Positions 9,130-18,882 of a stretch of DNA of 64,000 nucleotides are shown here, piece after piece. Within the stretch, counting starts at the first letter, position 1. The number at the start of each line of letters is the position of its first letter. Under the pieces are notes generated by a model. It was not told the DNA's origin. It worked only from the letters and a program-made list of their open reading frames with translations, and did not search any database. The DNA comes from Pseudomonadota bacterium (GTDB lineage Bacteria > Pseudomonadota > Gammaproteobacteria > Burkholderiales > Burkholderiaceae_B), in contig JAEWEV010000034.1 in assembly GCA_023389155.1 (NCBI GenBank), positions 1-64,000 of the forward strand. The letters run 5' to 3'. Position numbers and translations under genes: made by a program.

Positions 9130-10591
9130 CAAGAAAATCATCCATGCAAAGCAGTTTCATACTATTGGTCGCGCCAATCACGCCGTAATGATCTCCCTGC
9201 AGAAGCAGCACCCAGTCGCCGCGACTCAGTGACTGGTACTTGAGCAGTTGTGCTACGGCAGCTCGTGCCACATCTGTATCCCTGACCACCGAGGGGTCGA
9301 AATGTACCGGATACACCCCCCGGAACAGTGCGACACGGTTACGCGTGCTGTCGTGTGGCGTCAGGCAATAGATTGGCACACCCGAGCGGATACGCGACAT
9401 GATCAGCGGAGTATGGCCACTCTCACTCAGTGAAATAATGGCGCGTACTTTGTGAAAATGATTCGCAGCATACATGGCTGCCAGGGCAATGGTCTCATCA
9501 AAACGCGTGAAGGTTTCGCCCAAACGGTGGCGGGACTGGGTCGTGGTGGGGTGTTTTTCGGCACCCAGGCAAATACGCGCCATTGCCTTGACTGTTTCCA
9601 CAGGATAAAGGCCAGACGCACTTTCTCCGGAAAGCATGACGGCATCGGTGTAATCCAGCACGGCATTGGCCACATCGGACACTTCGGCGCGGGTGGGAAA
9701 CGGATGATTCATCATGGATTCCATCATTTGCGTCGCGGTAATCACGAACTTGTTCAGTGTGCGCGCATGACGAATGATATTTTTCTGTATGCCTACCAGT
9801 TCCGCGTCGCCCACTTCCACGCCCAGATCACCACGGGCAACCATGACGCCGTCACTTGCCGCGATCAGTTCATCAAGTGCGCGGTCGTCCGCTACAGCTT
9901 CGGCCCGTTCAATCTTGGCAATAATCCATGCGTGGCTGCCTGCCTCCTCAACCAGTCTTCGTGCTTCTTCCATATCCCGTCCATAACGGGGGAAGGAAAC
10001 CGCAATGAAATCGACGCCGATTTCTGCCGCCAGCTGAATATCGGCCTTGTCTTTTTCGGTCAGGCTGGGTGCAGACAGGCCGCCGCCGCGACGGTTGATA
10101 CCCTTGTTGTTGGACAGCTCGCCGCCCGAAGTGACGGTGGTGTACACATTCTGTCCTTCCACCCGGACCACCTCAAGCACAATGCGGCCATCGTCCAGCA
10201 GAAGCTCATCGCCTGGCCGGCAGTCGGTCACCAGTTCGGGATAATCGATGCCCACGATGTGGGCTGTGCCTTTCTCGTACGGGTAACCGTTGGACAGAAC
10301 GAATTCCTGTCCCTGTTCCAGCATGACTTTTTGGTTTTCAAACCGCGCAATCCGGATTTTGGGGCCCTGCAAATCACCCAGAATGGCAATATGCACATCA
10401 AGCTTCTCTTCCAGCTTGCGGATAATCCGCGCTCGCTCGCGATGATCATCGGGCTCTCCATGCGAAAAATTGAAGCGGGCAACGTTCATCCCGGCATCAA
10501 TCATGGCTTCGATTTGCGCTTCGGAAGTGGTCGCGGGGCCCAGTGTGGCAACAATCTTGGTACGACGTCTGGCGTTGGTCTGCATGGTCAT
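9122..10591 (-). CDS. pyk: Pyruvate kinase
   Basis: A 489-residue pyruvate kinase that converts phosphoenolpyruvate and ADP to pyruvate and ATP. The N-terminal RRTKIVATLGPAT is typical, the catalytic region reads IIAKIERAEA, and TATQMMESM plus DVANAVLDYTDAVMLSGE form the conserved C-terminal half of the barrel. The C-terminal effector domain is present, ending in a divergent acidic tail. It is followed with an 8-bp overlap by the glycerate kinase gene. Which isozyme class (PykA or PykF) it matches cannot be decided by inspection. Confidence 0.94.
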   Translation of the reverse strand: MTMQTNARRRTKIVATLGPATTSEAQIEAMIDAGMNVARFNFSHGEPDDHRERARIIRKLEEKLDVHIAILGDLQGPKIRIARFENQKVMLEQGQEFVLSNGYPYEKGTAHIVGIDYPELVTDCRPGDELLLDDGRIVLEVVRVEGQNVYTTVTSGGELSNNKGINRRGGGLSAPSLTEKDKADIQLAAEIGVDFIAVSFPRYGRDMEEARRLVEEAGSHAWIIAKIERAEAVADDRALDELIAASDGVMVARGDLGVEVGDAELVGIQKNIIRHARTLNKFVITATQMMESMMNHPFPTRAEVSDVANAVLDYTDAVMLSGESASGLYPVETVKAMARICLGAEKHPTTTQSRHRLGETFTRFDETIALAAMYAANHFHKVRAIISLSESGHTPLIMSRIRSGVPIYCLTPHDSTRNRVALFRGVYPVHFDPSVVRDTDVARAAVAQLLKYQSLSRGDWVLLLQGDHYGVIGATNSMKLLCMDDFLDE

Positions 10592-10659
10592 GAAGGCGGT
10601 TCCTGTGGCGGATTCAGCGGCGGACAGCCGCTATGCTATTTGTGATAGGGAAAGGTGGC

Positions 10660-11073
10660 TCAGCGAAGACCGGTACCTTCTGATGCCATATCCTTACGTT
10701 CAATCAGCTCGATTTTGTAGCCATCAGGGTCCTGCACAAATGCAATTACTGTCGTGCCACCCTTGACCGGTCCGGCTTCGCGTGTGACATTGCCACCGGC
10801 TTTTTTCACGGCCTCACAGGCTGCATACGCATCAGGTACGCCGATTGCAATATGTCCATAGGCGTCACCCATATCGTACTGGCTGGTGCCATGGTTATAG
10901 GTCAGTTCAAGTTCGGCCTGATGCGGGTTGGCTTCAAATCCCAGGAAGGCCAGGCTATATTTATATTCGGGATTTTCGGAACGGCGCAGCAGTTTCATGC
11001 CGATGACATTTGTGTAAAATTCAATGGATCGTTCCAGGTCGCCAACGCGTAACATGGTGTGCAGAAATTGCAT
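10660..11073 (-). CDS. gloA: Lactoylglutathione lyase (glyoxalase I)
   Basis: A 137-residue glyoxalase I that isomerises the hemithioacetal of methylglyoxal and glutathione to S-lactoylglutathione. The four metal ligands known from the E. coli Ni2+ enzyme are all present at the same positions: His5, Glu56, His74 and Glu122. The C-terminus is extended by roughly ten residues with no clear role. It lies just upstream of pyk on the same strand with a 68-bp gap, so it detoxifies a by-product of the same lower-glycolysis pool. Confidence 0.93.
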   Translation of the reverse strand: MQFLHTMLRVGDLERSIEFYTNVIGMKLLRRSENPEYKYSLAFLGFEANPHQAELELTYNHGTSQYDMGDAYGHIAIGVPDAYAACEAVKKAGGNVTREAGPVKGGTTVIAFVQDPDGYKIELIERKDMASEGTGLR

Positions 11074-11104
11074 GATGTCCTCGTAGTTTCGTAAAGTGAT
11101 TCGT

Positions 11105-11118
11105 CTCGCAAATGCGAG
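11105..11118. promoter_or_regulatory. Short inverted repeat upstream of gloA
   Basis: CTCGCA and TGCGAG form a perfect 6-bp inverted repeat separated by AA, about 32 bp before the gloA start. A TATCAT resembling a -10 box lies further upstream on the minus strand, so the repeat may sit in the 5' leader. It could be an operator or an RNA hairpin. Weak evidence. Confidence 0.25.
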
Positions 11119-11300
11119 TTCCTATGATACACGATCACTGTCCGCGTACTGCACCGGAAACGGCATTTTCTGGGTGAGCAGACGTCCGGATTACGGTATC
11201 TGCGGACACCCACATCTGCAATGGCATCAAAGAATGCAAGAGGAAGACAAGGCCGTGAATCGGCCATGGGATTGCCGGACGCACACAACTCACCCGGGTT

Positions 11301-12098
11301 TCAGGACTCCAGTTCCGGCAGGGCCGACATATCCGTGGTTTTCAGTTTCCGCATGGCAGTTTCGTAGCCGGGCAGGATGATGCCAACCTGCTCCCAGAAC
11401 CTGGCGCTATGATTCATCTGCTTCAGGTGTGCTAGCTCGTGAGCAATTACATAGTCGATAACATCATGAGAAAAGTGAATGAGGCGCCAATTAAGTCGAA
11501 TGTTGCCGCTGCTGTTGCATGAACCCCATCGCGCACGTGCGCGTGACAGTCGCCACGCGTGGAAGTGCAGGCCTGCGCTGGCAGCCAGCAGACGGATACG
11601 TTCATCGATATAATCCTGCGCCTGCGCGCGCAGCCAGCGTGCCGCCGCGACACGCCGCTCGTCGGGATCGGTTGCCGAAAGAGGTAGCCAGAGCGTATCG
11701 CGGTCACGGGGGCGAAAAGGCTCGCCGTCAAAATGTGGCTTGCGGGCCTCGCTGTCAATGTCAACTGAAATCGTGACACCAAGATAGGGAAGCTGTGTGC
11801 ACGACCGCCAGGTTGCCTGCGCATCGGTAGCAGACTCAAGGCGTTCTCGCCAGAAATCCAGCTTGCGCTGTATCCACGCAGATTTTTCCAAAACCGCTTC
11901 ATCAATCTGCTTCAGAGAGACCCAGTACGGCGCAGTCACGCGCAGTCCATCGCTGCCAATCACAAATCCGATACTGCGACGACGGCTGCGCAACAACATA
12001 AACTGGATCAGCCCTTCTGTGGTCGCAACGGTGCGCAGGCGCGCGCCATCGGGCAGAAGCGGAGCAGAGGTGTGGAAGAGTTCAGACTGCGACGTCAT
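11301..12098 (-). CDS. YgjP-type zinc metallopeptidase (M48/SprT-like)
   Basis: A 265-residue protein of the YgjP/DUF45 group. The zinc motif HELAH is at 220-224, followed by LKQMNHSARFW; His230 is the likely third ligand, and the segment ARARWGSCNSSG upstream is also family-specific. Family members are soluble predicted metalloproteases whose substrates are mostly unknown. The gene is the last of the glyQ-glyS-gmhB-plsC run and overlaps plsC by 17 bp, so it is almost certainly co-transcribed. Confidence 0.85.
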   Translation of the reverse strand: MTSQSELFHTSAPLLPDGARLRTVATTEGLIQFMLLRSRRRSIGFVIGSDGLRVTAPYWVSLKQIDEAVLEKSAWIQRKLDFWRERLESATDAQATWRSCTQLPYLGVTISVDIDSEARKPHFDGEPFRPRDRDTLWLPLSATDPDERRVAAARWLRAQAQDYIDERIRLLAASAGLHFHAWRLSRARARWGSCNSSGNIRLNWRLIHFSHDVIDYVIAHELAHLKQMNHSARFWEQVGIILPGYETAMRKLKTTDMSALPELES

Positions 12099-12816
12099 GG
12101 TAGCGTTCAGGGTTCAGTACGCGCATTTCGCCCTCGATCCATGCCCGTACCTCTGCCATCACTTCGTCGGGTGCTCTGCCGGCTGGCTCGATGGGTGGTC
12201 CGAACGAAATCGTGACTAGCCCCGGCCTTTTCACAAAGGGTTTTTTAGGCCAGCATTCTCCGGCATTGTGCGCAACCGGAATAATCGGGGTATCGGAATG
12301 GACAGCGAGTCGAGTGCCGCCCAGCTTGTAGCTGCCTGCCAGTCCGGGAGGAATCCGGGTCCCTTCGGGAAAGAGAACCGGCGCACGACCCTCTGCCAGT
12401 CGCTGCGTGCCGATTTCCATGACCTGCTGCATGGCATTTTTTCCCTGCTTTCGGTCGATGGCGATATTGCGCAGACTGGCCAGGCCCCAGCCGAAAAACG
12501 GAATGTAATTGAGTTCACGCTTGTAGACGAAGCAGGCCGGTCGCGGCAGAAACCAGGCAAAAAACATGGTTTCGTACGTGGATTGGTGCTTGCTCAGATA
12601 GATGATTGGCGCATCGGGAATGTTCTCTGTGCCCTTGGTTTTGTAGCGGATGCCCACCAGCACTTTGGCGGCCCACAGTACCATGCGTGGCCACAGCACC
12701 GTATAGCGATAGCGCCAGATAAAGGGCAGCGGCATGACCAGAACGCAGCTGATGGCGTAGGGTACAACTGTGATTGCCTGAAATAGTACAAATAGAACAG
12801 AGCGCAAAAGGAGCAT
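12082..12816 (-). CDS. plsC: 1-acyl-sn-glycerol-3-phosphate acyltransferase PlsC
   Basis: A 244-residue membrane-associated acyltransferase that makes phosphatidic acid from lysophosphatidic acid. A hydrophobic N-terminal segment (about 5-30) anchors it. The catalytic block reads SKHQSTYETMF, an HX4E variant of the usual HX4D motif, a form I recall from other betaproteobacterial PlsC proteins. The substrate-binding block FPEGTRIPPG is intact. It lies 2 bp after gmhB and overlaps the metallopeptidase gene. The operon joins phospholipid, LPS-heptose and glycyl-tRNA functions. Confidence 0.9.
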   Translation of the reverse strand: MLLLRSVLFVLFQAITVVPYAISCVLVMPLPFIWRYRYTVLWPRMVLWAAKVLVGIRYKTKGTENIPDAPIIYLSKHQSTYETMFFAWFLPRPACFVYKRELNYIPFFGWGLASLRNIAIDRKQGKNAMQQVMEIGTQRLAEGRAPVLFPEGTRIPPGLAGSYKLGGTRLAVHSDTPIIPVAHNAGECWPKKPFVKRPGLVTISFGPPIEPAGRAPDEVMAEVRAWIEGEMRVLNPERYHDVAV

Positions 12817-12818
12817 GA

Positions 12819-13358
12819 TCAGGATTCCGTAAGCCAGCTTTCTACCACGTCAGCCAGCGTAGGTCGCACTTGTACTGAATCGGGCAGCCCCGGGTCGTTA
12901 AGCGTTTTCTTGCCATTGCCCGTTTCGACCAGCCAGGTCTGGCACCCGGCAGCATGGGCTGCCGTGATGTCACGCAGCGAATCGCCGACACTTACAACCT
13001 CGTGTGCCGGTACATCGTAGCGATTCAGGATTTCCAGAAACATGCCAGGTAAAGGCTTTCGGCAGGTGCAACCGGCATCTGGCAGATGTGGACACATGAA
13101 AATGGCATCAATGTGTCCGCCAAGCAGGGCGAGCTGCTGTTGCATTTTCTGATGTATGGCAGTGAGTTCGTCGGGTGAGAACAGGCCGCGTCCCAAGCCT
13201 GACTGATTGGTGGCGACAACCACCTTCCAGCCGGCACGGGACAGTCGTGCAATAGCTTCCAGACTGCCCGGTAGCGCGACCCATTCGTCGGCTGACTTGA
13301 TGAAGTCGGGACGGTCTTCGTTGATTACACCGTCGCGATCCAGGATGGCTAGCTTCAT
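12819..13358 (-). CDS. gmhB: D-glycero-beta-D-manno-heptose-1,7-bisphosphate 7-phosphatase
   Basis: A 179-residue HAD phosphatase in ADP-heptose synthesis for the LPS inner core. It shows the nucleophile motif LDRDGVIN (about 6-13), motif II VATNQSG, the family zinc loop CPHLPDAGCTCRKP and motif IV GDSLRDI. GmhB removes the 7-phosphate from heptose bisphosphate. It overlaps glyS by 4 bp and precedes plsC by 2 bp, the arrangement seen in Bordetella and relatives. Confidence 0.93.
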   Translation of the reverse strand: MKLAILDRDGVINEDRPDFIKSADEWVALPGSLEAIARLSRAGWKVVVATNQSGLGRGLFSPDELTAIHQKMQQQLALLGGHIDAIFMCPHLPDAGCTCRKPLPGMFLEILNRYDVPAHEVVSVGDSLRDITAAHAAGCQTWLVETGNGKKTLNDPGLPDSVQVRPTLADVVESWLTES

Positions 13359-15490
13359 TGTGCCAGCCTTGAAATGTCTGCGACCAGATTCATGATGCCA
13401 TGCAGTTGTGACAGCAGGGCAAGACGATTATTGCGGATCGCAGGATCATCGGCCATAACCATGACATTCGTAAAAAAGTCATCGACCGCGGGACGGGTTT
13501 GCGCCACTGCGGCAAGGCTTTTCTCAAACTGTCCCTGGGCCGCATCTGCGCGCGCTGTGGATTCAATGCTCGACAGCGCTTCGTAGAGCGCTTTTTCAGC
13601 CGGTTCCGTGAACAGGCCCGGATCAATGTCAGGGAGGTCGCCATCGGTTTTCTTCAGCAGGTTGCCGATCCGCTTGTTGGCGGCCGCCAGACTTTCGGCT
13701 TCAGGCAGCTGGGCGAAGGCGGTTACCGCCTGAATTCTGGCGCTCATCTCCTGCAGGGGGGGGCGCAGGGCGATAACAGCATCTACCACCGACTTGGCGT
13801 AGTCGCTGCTAAGCTGGTTGCGATAGCGCTCGTAAACATAGACAAGCACTTCGCCCGCGGTATCTTTGTCCAGCTGTCCGGGCTGGAATGTTTCCGCGGC
13901 AAAGTCAAGCAGGGCGGGAAGATCAAATGCCGGCTGGCTTGCCGATGTGGCGTTCAGATATCCACCCGCTGCCAGTTGTTCCACGGCACTGATAATGCCC
14001 AGCGCAGCGCGGCGCAGACCGAAAGGATCGCGTTCTCCGGAAGGTTGCAGCCCGATGCCCCAGATGCCAACCAGCGTTTCCACGCGTTCGGCGATGAAAA
14101 GGACAGCGCTGACCAACGTATCGTCGGTTACCGGCGTGTCAAAGCGGGTCCGGTACTGGCCTGCGAGTGCCTTGACGACCTCGGCGGGTTCGCCATCGGC
14201 CTGCGCATAATAGGAGCCCATGATGCCTTGCAGTTCCGGAAATTCGCCAACCATATTGGAACTTAAATCCGCCTTGGCAAGTTGCGCCGCACGATCAGCG
14301 TGGGCAGCATCGGCATTCAGGGCATCGGCCAGGAAGACGCTGATACGGCGCAGTCGTTCAATGCGATCATGCTGCGAACCCAGTTTGTTGTGGTAGACAA
14401 TATTATCCAGCTGCGCCACACGCGAGGCCAGTGGTGATTTTCTGTCGGTTTCAAAAAAGAACTCGGCATCGGCCAGGCGCGGGCGAATCACGCGCTGGTT
14501 ACCTTCAATAATGTGATGGGGATCGTCCACCTGCATATTGCTGACGATCAGAAACTGGTGCGTCAGCCTGCCGGTGGCAGGATCAAACAGCGGAAAGTAT
14601 TTTTGATTCAGGCGCATGGTCAGGATCAGGCATTCCTGAGGCACTGCCAGGAATTTCTCATCGAACTGGCCCACATAAACGGTGGGGTGTTCAACCAGCG
14701 CAGTCACTTCGTCAAGCAGCGGCGTGACTTCGGATTCATCGCCGAGCGATGCGCCCAGCGAACTGGCCGATTCGTCAAGTTGCTTGCGAATGGCATCGCG
14801 GCGGTCGTCGAACGAGGCGATAACATGCCCCTGTTCTGCCAGTGCGCTGGCATACTCGTCCGCCTGGTTCAGTGTAATGTCGCCTTCGCTCATGAATCGG
14901 TGGCCACGTGTACGGTTACCGGCGTCGATTCCCAGAATCGTAATGGGCAATACGTCGCTGCCGTGCAGCACAACCAGGCCGTGGACAGGACGCACGAATC
15001 GCACACTGGTGTGGCCGTCGGCCAGCTGGTAACGCATCACTTTGGGAATGGGCAGGCCGGACAGGGCGCCCTCTACAACGGTTTGCAGGACATTTTTCAG
15101 CCGGGCGCCGGGCGCTGTGCCGTGAGCTACCAGATATTCCTGTTTGCCGTCAGATTCGCGAACCAGATCGGCGGGGGTCAGATGTCCCAGGTTTTTTGCC
15201 GCCAGCTTTTTCAGCAGGGCGGGAGTGGCTTGGCCTTCGGCGTCCAGGCCAACCTTGACGGGCATCAGCTTTTCCGAAAAGGGCTGATCAGGCGCCACCG
15301 CGAGGACCTGGCTCAGATGCGCGGCAAGGCGCCGTGGCGTTGCGAAATGTTGGGTGACATTGTCACTACCCAGCAGATGCTGCTTTGCCAGGCTTTGGGT
15401 AAGACTGTCAGCAAATGCCTGACCCAGTTTCTGCAGAGCCCGGGGGGGCAATTCTTCGGTAAACAGTTCAATAAGTAAGGGCGAATTCAT
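13355..15490 (-). CDS. glyS: Glycyl-tRNA synthetase beta subunit
   Basis: A 711-residue beta subunit of the alpha2beta2 glycyl-tRNA synthetase. The opening LLIELFTEELPPRALQ is the family signature. GERDPFGLRRAALGI in the second half is the conserved HD-like region, and the C-terminal part (about 600-700) is the tRNA-binding helical domain. It overlaps glyQ by 4 bp upstream and gmhB by 4 bp downstream, so translation of all three is probably coupled. Confidence 0.96.
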   Translation of the reverse strand: MNSPLLIELFTEELPPRALQKLGQAFADSLTQSLAKQHLLGSDNVTQHFATPRRLAAHLSQVLAVAPDQPFSEKLMPVKVGLDAEGQATPALLKKLAAKNLGHLTPADLVRESDGKQEYLVAHGTAPGARLKNVLQTVVEGALSGLPIPKVMRYQLADGHTSVRFVRPVHGLVVLHGSDVLPITILGIDAGNRTRGHRFMSEGDITLNQADEYASALAEQGHVIASFDDRRDAIRKQLDESASSLGASLGDESEVTPLLDEVTALVEHPTVYVGQFDEKFLAVPQECLILTMRLNQKYFPLFDPATGRLTHQFLIVSNMQVDDPHHIIEGNQRVIRPRLADAEFFFETDRKSPLASRVAQLDNIVYHNKLGSQHDRIERLRRISVFLADALNADAAHADRAAQLAKADLSSNMVGEFPELQGIMGSYYAQADGEPAEVVKALAGQYRTRFDTPVTDDTLVSAVLFIAERVETLVGIWGIGLQPSGERDPFGLRRAALGIISAVEQLAAGGYLNATSASQPAFDLPALLDFAAETFQPGQLDKDTAGEVLVYVYERYRNQLSSDYAKSVVDAVIALRPPLQEMSARIQAVTAFAQLPEAESLAAANKRIGNLLKKTDGDLPDIDPGLFTEPAEKALYEALSSIESTARADAAQGQFEKSLAAVAQTRPAVDDFFTNVMVMADDPAIRNNRLALLSQLHGIMNLVADISRLAQ

Positions 15491-16389
15491 GATACTGCCT
15501 TGTTATTCTTGAGCATGGGAAAGCCAAGCTGCTCGCGTGAATCATAGTAAGCCTGGGCGACCTTGCGTGACAGGTTGCGAATACGACCGATATAGGCGGC
15601 GCGTTCGGTCACACTGATGGCGCCGCGCGCATCCAGCATATTGAAGGTATGGGCCGCCTTGAGCACGGATTCATAGGCAGGCAGTGCCAGGGGAATCTCG
15701 ACCAGTCGCGCGGCTTCCTTCTCGTAGTCATTGAAATGGGCAAACAGCATGTCGGTGTTGGCGTATTCGAAGTTATAAGTGGACTGCTCCACCTCGTTCT
15801 GGTGGAACACATCGCGATATAGAACCTTTTCTCCGTTAGGGCGGGCGGTCCAGACCAGATCGTAGACGCTTTCCACATTTTGCAGGTACATGGCCAGGCG
15901 CTCCAGTCCGTAGGTGATTTCACCCAGGGTAGAGGGACAATCCAATCCGCCAACCTGCTGGAAATAGGTAAACTGTGTCACTTCCATGCCATTGAGCCAG
16001 ACTTCCCAGCCCAGGCCCCATGCGCCCAGCGTGGGATTTTCCCAATCGTCCTCGACAAACCGGATGTCATGCTCTTTGGAATTGATGCCTAGCGCCTCGA
16101 GCGAGCCGATATACAGGTCCAGAATGTCCGGTGGCGCGGGCTTGAGTACCACCTGGTATTGATAGTAGTGTTGCAGGCGGTTGGGGTTCTCGCCATAACG
16201 GCCGTCCTTGGGGCGGCGCGATGGCTGCACATAGGCAGCATGCCAGGGCTCTGGCCCGATCGCGCGCAGAAAGGTAGCGGTGTGCGAGGTTCCGGCACCC
16301 ACTTCCATATCGTAGGGTTGTAACAGGGCGCAACCCTTGGTATCCCAGTATTCCTGGAGTTTCAGGATAATCTGCTGAAAAGTTAGCAT
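15487..16389 (-). CDS. glyQ: Glycyl-tRNA synthetase alpha subunit
   Basis: A 300-residue alpha (catalytic) subunit of the heterotetrameric glycyl-tRNA synthetase. It starts LTFQQIILKLQEYW, the invariant N-terminus of this family, and includes MEVGAGTSHTATFLRA and the active-site stretch NGMEVTQFTYFQQVGG. The frame is open 30 codons upstream, but the family always begins at MLTFQ, so the ATG at 16389 is chosen. First gene of the glyQ-glyS-gmhB-plsC-metallopeptidase operon, divergent from the crotonase gene. Confidence 0.96.
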   Translation of the reverse strand: MLTFQQIILKLQEYWDTKGCALLQPYDMEVGAGTSHTATFLRAIGPEPWHAAYVQPSRRPKDGRYGENPNRLQHYYQYQVVLKPAPPDILDLYIGSLEALGINSKEHDIRFVEDDWENPTLGAWGLGWEVWLNGMEVTQFTYFQQVGGLDCPSTLGEITYGLERLAMYLQNVESVYDLVWTARPNGEKVLYRDVFHQNEVEQSTYNFEYANTDMLFAHFNDYEKEAARLVEIPLALPAYESVLKAAHTFNMLDARGAISVTERAAYIGRIRNLSRKVAQAYYDSREQLGFPMLKNNKAVS

Positions 16390-16547
16390 GGACGACTCAA
16401 GATAATTAGTAAAAGCTGAATCGCCGATTTTAACGGATTTGATCCGCTGTTCGGCTGTTTCTTGCGAGACTCGGAGCATCTGGACGGATTTTGTCCATGG
16501 AATGATTTAAAGTTCTGGTATCACAAAAATGACAGTCAGGAGATATC

Positions 16548-17315
16548 ATGTCTGAATTAATCAAGTCTGAAATACGGGATCGCGTCCTGGTGCTGACCAT
16601 CAATCGTCCCGAGGCCCGTAATGCGCTCACCTATGACACCTCCTTTGCGCTTGCCGATGCGCTGGATCGGCTGGATGCCGACGACAACCTGACTGTCGGA
16701 ATTCTTCGCGGCGAAGGCAATACCTTCTGTTCCGGCATGGATTTGAAGGAATTTGCCCGTACTCAGCGTCGCGCCGTAGTGCCAGGTCGCGGTCTGGGTG
16801 GGCTGGCAGAAGCGCCACCTGCCAAACCGCTCATCGCCGCCGTTGAGGGCTATGCCCTGGCAGGCGGATTTGAACTGGCACTGGCCTGCGACCTGATTGT
16901 TGCGGCCAATAACGCCAGCTTCGGCTTGCCAGAGGTCAAGCGCGGTCTGGTACCGGGTTCGGGTGGCATGTTGCGTCTGCCGCGGCGCCTGCCTTATCAC
17001 ATTGCCATGGAAGCGCTGCTGACGGGTGACATGATTGCGGCGGCCCGAGGGTATGAGCTGGGTTTGGTCAACGCGCTGGTGGAACCGGGTACTGCACTGG
17101 AAGCTGCGTTAAAATTGGCAGAGAAGATCGCTGCCAACGGTCCGCTGGCAGTTCGCACGGTCAAACAGGTGGTCACCGAGTCGCAGGACTGGCGGACAGA
17201 CGATATGTTTGCCCTGCAGAATCCGCGGATGGCGCATATCTTTACTTCGGAAGACGCCAAAGAGGGCGCCACGGCCTTCGCCGAGAAACGCCCCCCTGTG
17301 TGGAAGGGCAGGTAA
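16548..17315 (+). CDS. Enoyl-CoA hydratase/isomerase family (crotonase)
   Basis: A 255-residue crotonase-fold protein. The oxyanion-hole segments FCSGMDLKEFA and EGYALAGGFELALACD are present. Glu109 and Glu129 are spaced exactly like the catalytic Glu144/Glu164 pair of rat enoyl-CoA hydratase, which favours true hydratase activity. A clear ribosome site (AGGAG) precedes the ATG. It sits 24 bp before the fumarase gene, suggesting one transcript. The CoA substrate is unknown: a beta-oxidation or aromatic-degradation role would fit, but no partner thiolase or dehydrogenase is nearby. Confidence 0.88.
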   Translation: MSELIKSEIRDRVLVLTINRPEARNALTYDTSFALADALDRLDADDNLTVGILRGEGNTFCSGMDLKEFARTQRRAVVPGRGLGGLAEAPPAKPLIAAVEGYALAGGFELALACDLIVAANNASFGLPEVKRGLVPGSGGMLRLPRRLPYHIAMEALLTGDMIAAARGYELGLVNALVEPGTALEAALKLAEKIAANGPLAVRTVKQVVTESQDWRTDDMFALQNPRMAHIFTSEDAKEGATAFAEKRPPVWKGR

Positions 17316-17339
17316 TTTTTACTGGTAAATACTTTAATC

Positions 17340-18860
17340 ATGACAATTGTAATCAAACAAGATGATCTGATCCAGTCTATTGCAGATGCGATTCAGTTCA
17401 TCAGCTACTATCATCCGGCCGACTATATCCAGCACCTGGCGCGCGCTTATGAGCGCGAGGAAAGCCTGGCTGCCAAAGATGCGATTGCCCAGATTCTGAC
17501 CAATTCGCGGATGTGTGCAGAGGGCAGACGACCCATCTGCCAGGATACTGGCATTGTGAATGTATTCCTCAAAGTGGGTATGGATGTCCGCTTTGATCTG
17601 TCCTGTACCCTGCAGGAAGCCTGTGATGAAGGCGTTCGCCGCGGTTACCTGGATCCCGACAACAAGCTGCGCGCATCCGTTCTGTCCGATCCGATATTTG
17701 AACGCAAGAACACCAAGGACAATACGCCCTGTATCCTGCATGTCGAGCTGGTTCCCGGTAACACCGTAGACGTACAGGTCGCTTCCAAGGGAGGCGGATC
17801 AGAGAACAAATCCAAGTTCGCCATGCTCAACCCCAGCGATTCCATCGTGGACTGGGTTCTGAAGACCGTGCCGCTCATGGGGGCCGGCTGGTGCCCCCCA
17901 GGTATGCTCGGAATCGGGGTTGGCGGTACTGCAGAAAAAGCCATGCTGATGGCCAAGCAGTCGCTGATGGAAGATATTGATATGTATGAGCTGCTGGCGC
18001 GCGGCCCGCAAAATAAACTGGAAGAACTGCGCATTGAGCTGTACGAAAAAGTCAATGCACTGGGTATTGGTGCGCAGGGCCTGGGTGGCCTGACCACCGT
18101 GCTGGATATCAAGATCAATACGTATCCGACCCATGCTGCGTCCAAACCCATTGCCATGATTCCCAATTGCGCGGCGACGCGCCATGTACATTTTGTGCTG
18201 GATGGCTCAGGGGTGGCAACGCTGACGCCTCCGTCGCTCTCTGACTGGCCCGATGTTCACTGGGCACCCGACTACAATACCTCCAGGCAGGTAAATCTGG
18301 ATACGCTCACGCGTGAAGAAGTGGCCAGCTGGAAACCCGGCCAAACGCTGCTGCTCAACGGTAAAATGCTGACCGGACGAGATGCCGCTCACAAACGCAT
18401 TCAGGACATGCTGGCAAAAGGCGAACCGCTGCCCGTGGATTTCACTAATCGTGTTGTCTATTATGTGGGTCCGGTGGATCCGGTGCGCGATGAAGTCGTG
18501 GGTCCCGCAGGTCCGACCACCGCCACGCGGATGGACAAATTCACCGACATGATGCTGGAGAAAACCGGTCTGATCGCCATGATCGGCAAGGCCGAGCGCG
18601 GCCCGGTTGCCATCGAGTCCATCAAGAACCATCGTTCTGCCTATCTGATGGCGGTGGGTGGCTCGGCCTATCTGGTCTCCAAGGCGATCCGCAATGCGAA
18701 AGTGGTGGGATTCGAAGATCTGGGCATGGAAGCCATTTACGAATTTGAAGTCAAGGACATGCCAGTGACCGTAGCGGTCGATTCCAGTGGCACGTCTGTG
18801 CACACCACGGGTCCCCGTGAGTGGCAGGCAAGGATCGGCATTATTCCGGTACCCGCCTGA
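17340..18860 (+). CDS. Class I fumarate hydratase (iron-sulfur)
   Basis: A 506-residue single-chain class I fumarase that interconverts fumarate and malate in the TCA cycle. Three cysteines suited to hold the labile [4Fe-4S] cluster are seen at about 67 (RRPICQDTG), 185 (GWCPPGM) and 277 (IPNCAATR). The C-terminal half carries PAGPTTATRMDKFTD, as in the beta part of two-subunit enzymes. Such clusters are oxidant-sensitive. The pairing with a crotonase upstream is unexplained; both are hydro-lyases. Confidence 0.93.
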   Translation: MTIVIKQDDLIQSIADAIQFISYYHPADYIQHLARAYEREESLAAKDAIAQILTNSRMCAEGRRPICQDTGIVNVFLKVGMDVRFDLSCTLQEACDEGVRRGYLDPDNKLRASVLSDPIFERKNTKDNTPCILHVELVPGNTVDVQVASKGGGSENKSKFAMLNPSDSIVDWVLKTVPLMGAGWCPPGMLGIGVGGTAEKAMLMAKQSLMEDIDMYELLARGPQNKLEELRIELYEKVNALGIGAQGLGGLTTVLDIKINTYPTHAASKPIAMIPNCAATRHVHFVLDGSGVATLTPPSLSDWPDVHWAPDYNTSRQVNLDTLTREEVASWKPGQTLLLNGKMLTGRDAAHKRIQDMLAKGEPLPVDFTNRVVYYVGPVDPVRDEVVGPAGPTTATRMDKFTDMMLEKTGLIAMIGKAERGPVAIESIKNHRSAYLMAVGGSAYLVSKAIRNAKVVGFEDLGMEAIYEFEVKDMPVTVAVDSSGTSVHTTGPREWQARIGIIPVPA

Positions 18861-18882
18861 CCTGTGTTTTTCCCTGAGCTAT

